A program made the translations under genes and the position numbers. The notes beneath the pieces are model-generated. The model was not told the origin of the DNA, ran no database searches, and saw nothing but the letters and a program-made list of their open reading frames with translations. A stretch of 27,161 nt of DNA, from assembly GCA_003971905.1 (NCBI GenBank), contig RSEE01000182.1:1-27161 (forward strand), in the 5' to 3' direction. Of the stretch, positions 19,133 to 27,161 are shown piece by piece (positions within the stretch are counted from its first letter, which is position 1; every line of letters starts with the position of its first letter). Origin of the DNA: Moniliella sp. 'wahieum' (lineage: Eukaryota > Basidiomycota > Moniliellomycetes > Moniliellales > Moniliellaceae).

Positions 19133-20300
19133 GAGATGCGAACAGAGGAGCTGCGTTTGGGGGTTAAAAGCGGAGTCCCACACGCTTCGAGCGTCGGACT
19201 TGCCTGTTTGGTCGAGCTAGACTCTACGTGCGCACACTGCCCCCGTGCGGTGCGCGTGCAGTGGCCCAGCCATCCCCGAGCTGGGTGGTGGACACTGGCG
19301 CTGTGCTGCGGGCGGGGGGTGGCTCGCTTAATTTTTGTCTGGCTGCTTGCCGAAAGAGGCTACGTTGAGTACGCACAAGTACTTCTCCTGTCCCTCCGCC
19401 GTGGGATGGGGAAACGCCGATCGGAGGAGGGATGTGAATGTGACGTCGTGTTGTGTTTGTTCTGCCTCGCCCTCCCCTTCCACGCTGTCCTCTCGAACGA
19501 ACGCATGGCATCCGCCCAGCCACTAGTCGTCCCAAGAACCAACCCAACAAAAAACACTGCCACTAGTACCCCCCGAATACAAACGTTGTGCCCTCGTTCC
19601 ATCCATTTCGCGGTGCAGTGGCGTAGATCCTCGCTCAGCCTGCACACATCTCAACCCCCCCCCCATCCCACCCCGTGCCGATCTACCCTCAAACGGCACT
19701 GAAGAAGCGCTCAGCAAACCGTCTGCATCTCTCCGTCGAAGCGGCCTCGCATCGCTTTGGGTGTCTGATGGCCGGGACCTTTTCGTTGCCGTCACTGTGC
19801 CCCCGAGGTGCGAATGCCAGTAGTAATAGCAGTCACTGTTCACTGCTCACTTGGGCAAACCGTGGCGCGAAAAGAGGGTGGTACGAGTCCGTCGCAGGCG
19901 GGCCATACGACAAGCATACCGCTCTATATCCATCAATCAAAACATACACCATCAATAACATACACCGCCGACGAAAAGGGGGGTGGGGGAGGCGGTTCTC
20001 GGCGCCAGTAAAGACCGAACAAGTGGGGGTAACCGGTAACAGTACAATCTGACCGAACAAAAGGATAAGGGTGTGGTATACCAGGACAGGAGGGTAGGTG
20101 AGTGTGGTGTACAGCGCGAAGAAACCAGGAGAGGAGAACCACAAGAGACCAGAAGAAAAACAACACAACAAAAGAGAAGGGAACAGAAGTGCGAAACAAA
20201 ACAAAGAGTCAAAACATACGTACATAGGCCGGACACTGGCCAACCCAGCGCCGCCAGCCAGGCTCTCATCGCCCGCAATCCAACCGGCGACACCAGCGCC
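19133..20300. other. region without a recognised gene
   Basis: It lies between the Bud4-like promoter repeat and the presumed 3' part of the next minus-strand gene. Frames here are short and unlike any family I know. A C run sits at 19655-19664 and A-rich patches at 19923-19965 and 20130-20220. It may hold distal promoter and 3' UTR sequence. Confidence 0.4.
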
Positions 20301-21574
20301 ACATCCCGGTACCTCACTCAGAATGTTCAGCGGGGGGGCTATCGACGTGCGGCGCCTGGGCGGGAGCCACTTGGCCCGCAGCTCCCCCAGGCGGGTAGGT
20401 GGGTCTCGGTTTGAGCGAGGACAAAGTGGCCCGAGGGGGGTAAAGAAGTACATACGCACGAGGGGGAGGATTCTCGATCTGATGGGCTATGGTCTGTCCT
20501 TGCCCTGGCTCGCGCGCTGGTCCTGTAGCTGGCAAGACGGGCGCATCGCGCGTCTGCGTATCCCATCCCGAGCGGCCGCAAAGCAAGCCACGCCATCCGA
20601 GGCGGACCCCACAACATCTGACCCGCTGCCCGGGGCCATGAACGCGGACGAACCAATGTGCCAGCAGTGTTGTGCAATGCTCAAACTAGTTCGCCCCGCT
20701 CGGACCGTCAGCTGCGCCATGCGGTCCGCCGCGTACCACGCCACGTCTCCGCAATCAAATCCAATGACCACCCGGCCTGTAGTGCCACTTGGACGCGGTA
20801 CCCTTCCTGATCCTCCTGTTCCCCCTCAACGTCCAGCGGTACGACGAGCCGAGCTGGCGCAGACCCGCGCCGCGCGCGCACCTGGTACGCAAATTCAAAT
20901 TGCGGTCCAGCAGCCGGAGGAGCAGCGCCACGCCCACGTCTCCATCTCCCTGTCCACCACGCCACCTGCACACAACAGGTTCAGAGGTATCCTTGATATC
21001 CGAGGCGGGGGGGGGGGGGTCTAGTGGGCAAAGCAGGTGGGGGCAGCTCGTCGCGCCAGCGCATCGTTGGCCATCACGTGCTCCAACGACCGGCGCGCTC
21101 CCCGGGCGGGAAGGGAGGAGGATGGTGCGCATTCGTGGCTCGTCGGAGCGGGAAGTAGGCCGGGGGCTTGCTGCGTGGCAGCAGGGACGTGCCGACCTGA
21201 GCCTCGGCCTCGGCTTGGGGCTCGCCCTCGCCCTTGATCGGGAGATCGTCGAGAAGGAGGAGGACGGCGAGCCGGGGAGGATGGCATGGGCAGGCTCAGA
21301 CGTGGAGGCATTGGCAGAGGCAGAGTTGGAGGCAACGGCAGAAGCAGCGCGGGAGGGGAAAGAGAGGGCGGGCGGCGGGGCAGGACGGCAGAGGACATGG
21401 AAACGACGGGGGGTGACTTGCCGAGCGCGCCGGCGGGGCGCTGGGCCGTCGGCGGGAGCGGGGTGCGCTAGGGCGGCGCTGGGGGGGCACGGTGGTGGAG
21501 GGGTGGAGGCGGGCGGGGAGGAGGAGGCGCGCGGGGCGGGATGGGGGTGCTGCTGCGGTTGGCGACGAGCTCAT
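20300..21574 (-). CDS. probable protein-coding gene, not recognised, frame-disrupted
   Basis: I do not recognise this protein. The likely start is the minus-strand ATG at 21574 (MSSSPTAAA), just downstream of a CCATCT-type leader like those of neighbouring genes. The first 400-500 bp read as a Ser/Ala/Pro-rich disordered region, with SASANAS and PGSPSSSFSTI patches in one frame. Around 21080-21040 is LEHVMANDALARRA. After an acceptor-like GTGTGCAG (about 20967) come GVALLLRLLDRN, FEFAYQVRARRGSAPARLVVPLDVEG (20900-20810), CGDVAWYAADRMAQLTVRA (20750-20700) and LRAKWLPPRR (20390-20360) in different frames. These look like ordered protein, but I cannot tie them to a family. A possible donor GTATGT lies at about 20453. 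The 3' end is unknown. Confidence 0.4.
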
Positions 21575-21617
21575 GGCGGGGGGGATGGGTATGGTATGAG
21601 GGATGCGGCTGCGGAAG

Positions 21618-21775
21618 ATGGGATGATGTTACGGATGGAGAGGATGGGGAGGGAGAGGATGGAGATGGGGATGATGGGGATGGAGAGGGGAGAATGGAGA
21701 TGGAGATGGAGATGATGGAGATGGAGATGGGGAGAATGGGGATGGGGATGAGGAGATGGAGATGGAGAGGATGGC
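21618..21775 (-). promoter_or_regulatory. (CCATCT)n tract upstream of the unrecognised minus-strand gene
   Basis: GATGGA, GATGGG and GATGAT hexamers on the plus strand, pyrimidine-rich CCATCT/CCATCC in the sense of the minus gene whose ATG is at 21574. Same motif and orientation as before the F-BAR and Bud4-like genes. Confidence 0.55.
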
Positions 21776-21823
21776 GGATGCGTAAATGCCGACCGCTGTT
21801 TGTCCGCTCGGCTGGGTGGGGCA

Positions 21824-21835
21824 GCTGACGTCAGC
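21824..21835. promoter_or_regulatory. CRE-type palindrome GCTGACGTCAGC
   Basis: A perfect 12-bp palindrome with the bZIP core TGACGTCA at 21826-21833, about 135 bp upstream of the phosphoglycerate dehydrogenase ATG and 250 bp upstream of the minus-strand start. ATF/CREB-type or related bZIP factors bind this core; its use here is inferred. Confidence 0.65.
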
Positions 21836-21843
21836 GGTGGCGC

Positions 21844-21886
21844 GGCGGAAGAAACTTGTGCTTCCGCCTGTTCCGCCCCGGGCGGA
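21844..21886. promoter_or_regulatory. two adjacent inverted repeats in the SER3 promoter
   Basis: GGCGGAAG (21844-21851) pairs with CTTCCGCC (21861-21868) across nine bases; TCCGCCC (21872-21878) pairs with GGGCGGA (21880-21886) across a single C. All four arms share the CCGCC/GGCGG core, suggesting repeated sites for one zinc-cluster or C2H2 factor. A weak TATA-like TTATAT follows at 21908. Confidence 0.55.
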
Positions 21887-21969
21887 GAAGACACCTTCGA
21901 GGCGACTTATATGCTCCCACCTTAACCCACCACCCCCACCCCCATCCCACCACCACCACCACCACCGCC

Positions 21970-23480
21970 ATGGCCTCCGAGCGCGACGACCACCCCCAGG
22001 CGTTCCACCGCGTCGGCTTCTCCACGTCGCCGCTCGCCATCCCCGCGGCTCCTTCTCCGCCTCGCAGCCAGCAGCCGCGCCAGGTCGGCCGCAGCGACGT
22101 TGACTCGTACGCCCAGCTCTCCACCAGCCCCAGCAGCCCGCCGCTCGCCCACGCCATCCCCCTGCCGCTTCCCACCGCCGCCCACGGCCGCAACCGCAGT
22201 GTGTCTGGCCCCTCGGGCCACAGCGCCCCGCCTCCTCACCCAGTTCAACGCTGGCGACATCCGCATCCTGCTGCTCGAAACGTGTCCCAGGGCGCGGTGC
22301 AGATCCTGCGCGAGCAGGGTTCCAGGTCGACTACTTTCCAAGGCCTGGTCCGAGGACGAGCTGTGCGCCAAGATTGGAGAGTACTGTGATTGGCATCCGC
22401 TCCAAGACCAAGCTGACGGAGCGTGTGTTCGGCACGCGACCAAGCTGCTCGCCGTCGGCTGCTTCTGCATTGGTACCAACCAGGTCGACCTGGCTGCCGC
22501 AGCCAGAGCGGCATCGTGGTGTTCAACTCGCCCTTTGCCAATTCGCGCTCGGTCGCCGAACTGGTCATTGGCGAGATCATTGCCCTGTCGCGCCAATTGA
22601 CTGACCGGGTGGGCGAGCTCAAGGCCGGCGAATGGAACAAGGTGTCCAAGCAGTGTTTGAGATCCCGCGGAAAAACTCTCGGCATTGTCGGCTACGGCCA
22701 CATTGGGTCCCACTCTCCGTCTTGGCTGAGAGCATGGGCATGGCAGGGTGTGTGTACTACGATGTGTTGCCGCTCATGCCGCTTGGCACGGCACGTCAAC
22801 TGGACACGTTGGCTGACGTGCTCGAGGTGGCTGATTTCGTCTCGGTCCATGTTCCGACCTGCGCCGATACGCGCAACATGTTTGGCCACGACCAATTTGC
22901 CGCGATGAAAAAGGGTGTGCCTACTTCCTCAACAATGCGCGCGGCACAGTGGTGGATGTGCCGGCGCTGGTGGCGGCGTTGCAGTCGGGCCAGCGGGCGG
23001 AGCGGCAGGGATGTGTTCCCGAAAAGAACCGGCTGGGAACGGTAGGACACCTTTACCAATGCGCTCAACCCTTGGGTCGAGAGTCTCGTGCGTGCCGCAA
23101 CACCATTCTCACCCCGCACATTGGTGGGTCGACCGAGGAGGCACAAAAAGATGATTGGGCTCGAGGTGGCGTCGGCCCTAACGCGTTACCTCAACTTTGG
23201 TTCGTCCTTGGGTTCAGTCAACTTTCCCGAAGTGGACTTCGTGCGATTACCGAGGCCGAGACACGCGCTATCGATCTGCTACGTGCACCAAACCACCTGG
23301 CTCGCTGCGCGCCGTCAATGAGATCCTCGGCTCGCACAATGTCGATAAACAACACACGATTCTCGTCAGGGCATCGCTTACCTCATGGCCGACATCTCGG
23401 ACGTGTCCGAAAGCGAGGTGGCCGACATTTACAACGCATCTCCCGCACCCGGCCAACATTCTCACCCGTCTGCTCACTAG
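21970..23480 (+). CDS. SER3: D-3-phosphoglycerate dehydrogenase, frame-disrupted
   Basis: It oxidises 3-phosphoglycerate to 3-phosphohydroxypyruvate with NAD, the first committed step of serine synthesis in the cytosol. The ATG at 21970 follows a CCACC leader and opens a Ser/Pro-rich N-terminal extension of about 80 residues, as in fungal Ser3/Ser33. Composite translation continues LTQFNAGDIRILLLE, SQGAVQILREQG, VIGIRSKTKLTERVF and LLAVGCFCIGTNQVDL. Then come NSPFANSRSVAELVIGEIIAL, the NAD-binding GKTLGIVGYGHIGS (22688-22707), YDVLPLMPLG, LEVADFVSVHVP, the substrate loop NARGT (22931-22948) and the catalytic histidine in TPHIGGSTEEAQ (23111-23140). The C-terminal ACT domain reads SLRAVNEILGSHNV, then AYLMADISDVSESEVADIYN, with the end near a TAG at 23478-23480. 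At least eight one-base indels fall in 22270-22720 alone, mostly in short homopolymers. Family identification is secure. Confidence 0.93.
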
Positions 23481-24216
23481 TGTATTTGCCCTGCCTGCCC
23501 GCCTGCGTCCCCTGCGTGCCCTGCGTCCCTCCTAATTCCCCCTGCTGCGCCTGTTCGGGTACAGCGCGACGACGGTTGTGATGCGACACGAGCATGCGGC
23601 GTGGGGCTCCTTGGAGCGGATGTTCTTGTACTCTGTGGTCCAAACATGTGATGATGTGCTTCCCAATTGGGGCGGAAAGGGTGGGCCGTGCGCCAGGAGT
23701 ATTATTAGTAGCGGTAGCAACAGTAGCAGTGTCCATACTCCGCCGAGTCATACCATTAGTAGTCGGACAGGCTAAGTACTAGCAATAGCAACTGTAAGCA
23801 CCGAGGCAATCGATGCGCGTTCCGGCTGGAGGGCGCAGATGCTCCGACTGAGTACTAATGGTCCATCCAACAAACAGGATGGATGAGCGGACCTGGATGG
23901 ATGAGGCGGAGAAAAGACGGGGGGACGGCGCACGGTCAGTGGGCGGCAAGGAGGTTGATTAGGTTAAGGCAGACATACGGAAGTGCAAGTGGAGCGTCGC
24001 AGTGAGCAGGACTACGCAGCGAGCTTTCTGTCTGCTTGTCTCCCGAGCCACACAACCGGTGGGGTGGTGGCCACCGCCACCGCCCGCCCAGGCATGCGCA
24101 AAAGCAAGGAGACGGGGAGGGGCATCATGTTCTCGGCCTACTATAAAAACAGCACTCTTCTCCACCTCCTCAGTCGCTCCTCCTCATCTCCCCCCCCCCC
24201 CACCCTACTTTCCCCA
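23481..24216. promoter_or_regulatory. intergenic region and TATA box of the flavin monooxygenase gene
   Basis: No conserved protein seen. TATAAAAA occurs at 24142-24149, followed by a CT-rich leader with a 12-C homopolymer (24190-24201) up to the ATG at 24217. The left half holds the 3' UTR of the dehydrogenase gene and AGTAGTAG/AGCAAC-rich sequence (about 23698-23790). Confidence 0.6.
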
Positions 24217-25793
24217 ATGCCCGACTTTGCCGACCTGCCGCGCGACGAGGAGGTGGTGATCATTGGCGCCGGCCTGGCCGGGATCGACATGGCGCGGCAA
24301 GTGCAGCGCCTTACGTCCAAGTGCTTTGTTGTGCTCGAAGCGCGGGACGAGATTGGCGGACCTGGTCCCAGCACACGTACCCTGGCATCCGCAGCGACTC
24401 GGATATGTTTAGTTATGGCATGTCGTGGTTTCCCTGGGCCTCACCGCGGGCAATTGCGACTGGCGCTGAGATCCTGGACCATATCTCTTCGCTGCCCAGG
24501 CCGAGCAGTTGGCCGACAAGATTTACCTGCATGCGCAAGTGCGGCATGCGGCGTGGGACTGGACCTTGGGCCGGTGGACGTTGACGGTAGCGAATGCGAA
24601 TGCGGCTGAGGGCCAAGATGCGCCGACCAAGACGCTGCGCGTCAGTACATTTACTTCTCACGGGCTTTTTCGATTACAAGGAGCCCCATCGCCCGCCGAT
24701 CCCGGGACTAACCAAGTTCCAAGGCCCTGTTGTTTCACCCGCAGTCGTGGCCGGAAAAGTTGGACTATCGTGGGAAGAAGTGGTACTGATCGGGTCAGTT
24801 CGACGGCAACCACGCTTTTGCCCACTTGGTCCCGGACGCAGCGCCGTCACGCTCCTCCAACGTACGCCCGGGTACTACGTTTCGCTCCCGCGTACCTCGC
24901 CCGAGGCCCGAGTCTGTACCGTCTGCTTCCGACGCGGTGGGCTTGGTGGTGCAACAAGTGGCTCAATACGGCATTGACTTATCTGTTTATTTTTGTCTCG
25001 CTTACTTTTCCTACATTACACGTAACCTGTCCGTCGCCAAGTGAAGAGTCAACTTCCCCCCCCATCCCGCTCGACCCGCACTTTGATCCGCCCTACAAGC
25101 CGTGGGAACAGCGCATGTGCATCACCCCCGACGGCGATTTCTTTGACGCCCTCCGGTCGGGCAAAGCGTCCATCGTCACTGGCACAATCGACGATTGTAC
25201 ACCTACTTCCCTCGTGGTCAACGGGGAAGAAGTAGAGGCCGACCTGGTCATTACTGCCACAGGCTTCTCCATCTCCCTCCTCGGTGGAGCAGGGTGAGCA
25301 TCGATGGCCACCCAGTCTCTGTCCCAGACTGTATGATGTACCAAGGCACCCTCGTTTCTGACCTGCCCAACGCAGGCGTCGCCGTGGGATACCCTTGGCC
25401 ACCTGGACCATGGCACCAACTTAAGTGCACGGTACATGTGTCGGTTACTGTGCGCGGCCGAGCAGAAGAAATCAGATGGGTTTGTGGTCCGTGCACCGAA
25501 AATCGCGAGCAAAACCAAGTTCAGGAGGAGGGAGGAACATCAGTGGACCCTCAGGAGAGGAGGAGAGGAGGAGGAGGAGGATCAGGCGGGGTGGTACGAC
25601 GCGTACCGCTCTTGCCTATCAAGTCGGGCTTTGTCTTGCGTGCTGTCCACCTGTTCCCTGCCGCTGGGTCGCGCGGACCGGGGTGCGCCCGCGGCACTTG
25701 ATCTGGACGGACATGTGGTCCGCGCTCGGACGGCGCGTGGGCAAGGAAGTGGAGTTCTTCACTGTTCGCAGCACCAAACACAAGACGGCCTAA
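24217..25793 (+). CDS. Baeyer-Villiger-type flavin monooxygenase, frame-disrupted
   Basis: Class B flavoprotein monooxygenases use FAD and NADPH to insert oxygen into ketones or oxidise heteroatoms. The ATG at 24217 lies 68 bp after TATAAAAA. The protein opens LPRDEEVVIIGAGLAGIDMA, an FAD-binding GxGxxG, then FVVLEARDEIGG, TYPGIRSDSDMFSYGMSWFPW and CGFFDYKEPHRPPIPG. The fingerprint FxGxxxHxxxW reads FQGPVVHPQSWP at 24717-24753 after one frame slip. The NADPH site is KVVLIGSGATAATLLP, then VTLLQRTPGYYVSLP. The second half gives HFDPPYKPWEQRMCITPDGDFFDALRS (25077-25160), VTGTIDDCT, EEVEADLVITATGFS, YQGTLVSDLPN, LSARYMCRLL and SGFVLRAVHLFP, ending EVEFFTVRSTKHKTA before TAA at 25791-25793. About 510 residues, a normal size. 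An extra intron near 24980-25045 is possible. The substrate cannot be told. Confidence 0.88.
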
Positions 25794-27161
25794 TAATGGT
25801 CACGTCGATCTGATTCGATCTGACGATATTCTACTACGGTTCTCATACTGTAGAGCGCGCTTTTTCTTTCTACTTTCTACCCTGCCCCGTCTCTTGTGGA
25901 ATGCGCGCCACTACCTTGTTTATACGTTTGTACTACCTCGTACCTCATCAACACGTTCAACCCATCATCAGTACGGTCCAGGGTTAAATGGCCTACTTTC
26001 GCTCTTCCATACCGACCCCCTGTACTTTCCTCCTGGTTGGGTTTCTTTTCTGTTCGTTTCGTTTCGTTTCCTTTACGTTTTTGGTATCGGTGACCCCATT
26101 TTTGGGGGCGTATCGCTGCTCGCACTACACCGAGAGCACGCTTCTCAGAGCTTCTCGTACCTAGAACCTCGCTCGACACCGCGATGATTGTCGAGAGGAG
26201 CAACTAAAACGCTATACTTGTGCTGGTATACTCCGAGCCGATGCACCCTCCGTTTTCTCGTCCGCTCTTCTGGTTTCTCTTCTGTTCGTGGGTATATGGT
26301 CCGCCTGGTTCTGTGAGAGCGGTTAGGGATGATCCCAGAGGGTCTCTCCTACCTCTCCCTGCAGTGTTTTTGGGTCATACCACCGTCATCGCTTTCGCTC
26401 GCCTCGGTTGATCTCCTCTTCCTACTTTGAACCATCCTTAGACTCCCCCCTCCACTCCACACCCACTTCACTCCTCTCCTCTCCTTTCCTTTTGATGCGT
26501 CCTGACGTAGCCCTCTCGCTGTCCGTACCTGTTTCTCCTTCCTGCGCGCTGCGTTTCTGTGTCAACCCCGCTGGGGTGTACGGTTATGGTCCGAGTTCAT
26601 GTCCATGTCCATGTCCATGGCCCGAGAAGACTGCCAAACCACAGATCCCACGTATAGTATCGCCCCTCAATCTCCCTCCGGCCGCTTATAGTATAGTAGT
26701 ACAGCTTAGTACAGCTTACAGCTCCCCTCGCCGGCGTCTCACATGGGAAGAATTGACAATTGAATTGCATTCCCCTCTGATCTGAAGGGCATACATATAC
26801 TCTACCTGTACTACTAGCATGCTAGGTACCGAACACACCCTTCGGTCTCACAGTTATCCAGGGGCTACCTATCCTCCCGCCTCCGTCCATCACTGTAAGA
26901 GGCTCCTGTAGATATGGACTTTCTTCTCTTCTTTATAGATACGGGTAGGCCCGTCGAGTGTGGTCGGCACACGTTTTGTGGCCTTGGCACACCACCTCCG
27001 GTACAGTACGAATGGCCTACTGCATACCAAACTGCATACCCCTCAACGTATGCTGTGGTACTGCCTAGTACATCTTACCTCGCCAGATCGACCGGTGCTG
27101 GGATGCGGACCCTCGCGCCCTTTCCTTGCTCTTGGTTGAGTGATTCTACGCTCTCGTAGTT
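25794..27161. other. terminal region without a recognised gene
   Basis: Less GC-rich than the rest, with T-rich patches (25860-25880, 26040-26075). All frames are short and low in conserved motifs. A CATGTC hexamer repeat lies at 26598-26619 and ATAGTATAGTAGTAC-like sequence near 26690. It may include the upstream region of a gene beyond the window. Confidence 0.45.
26598..26619 (+). repeat. CATGTC hexamer repeat
   Basis: Three copies of CATGTC followed by CATGG, in otherwise featureless sequence. Confidence 0.85.

Noticed and set aside
22270..22720. Programmed ribosomal frameshifting
   Set aside because: Too many sites, in both directions, with no common slippery sequence.
21970..25793. 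A block of neighbouring pseudogenes
   Set aside because: Breaks are single-base indels at homopolymers, with catalytic residues, splice sites, TATA boxes and stop positions preserved; sequencing error explains this better.
25877..26785. Several short frames of 60-125 codons near the right end
   Set aside because: Low-complexity Ser/Pro/Phe content, no conserved motif, no codon pattern like the recognised genes.

Overview
The window looks like GC-rich nuclear DNA of a fungus, most likely a basidiomycete (the phylum is inferred). The evidence is fungal gene families (Mrc1, Lrg1-type LIM-RhoGAP, Bud4-type anillin-PH protein, Hof1/Cdc15-type F-BAR-SH3 protein), short spliceosomal introns of about 70-190 bp with GTACGT or GTGAGT donors, and pyrimidine-rich tracts just before start codons. 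I see no bacterial operon, rRNA, tRNA, transposon or CRISPR array.

Layout. <1-~3640 (+): 5'-truncated MRC1/claspin-like checkpoint mediator. 3874-6917 (+): F-BAR/SH3 protein. 6918-8245: convergent spacer full of simple repeats. ~8246-~11460 (-): Lrg1-like LIM/RhoGAP protein with an apparently shortened 5' end. 11787-12569 (+): crotonase-fold enzyme ending in the peroxisomal signal SKL. 12841-14773 (+): penta-EF-hand protein with five exons, whose third intron carries a TTGTAC array of about 380 bp. 14774-15943: convergent spacer. 15944-18944 (-): Bud4/anillin-like protein with anillin-homology and PH domains. 18945-~20300: upstream region with a GATGGG array, then nothing recognised. ~20300-21574 (-): probable gene, not recognised. 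21575-21969: shared promoter with several palindromes. 21970-23480 (+): D-3-phosphoglycerate dehydrogenase. 24217-25793 (+): Baeyer-Villiger-type flavin monooxygenase. 25794-27161: no gene recognised.

Four genes between 3.9 and 18.9 kb belong to cytokinesis, polarity or cell-wall families (F-BAR/SH3, Lrg1 RhoGAP, penta-EF-hand, Bud4/anillin). The rest is metabolic (serine synthesis, peroxisomal lipid metabolism, flavin oxidation) or replication checkpoint.

Nearly every gene is split over two or three frames by single-base indels, mostly at short homopolymers, while domain order and catalytic motifs stay intact. I read this as uncorrected long-read consensus error, not pseudogenes. Gene spans are therefore domain-guided composites, and many exact boundaries are approximate. 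The other striking property is the abundance of tandem repeats with a 6-bp unit, in exons, introns and spacers alike. I found no convincing new enzymatic or defence system; the repeats and promoter architecture are the most unusual things here.
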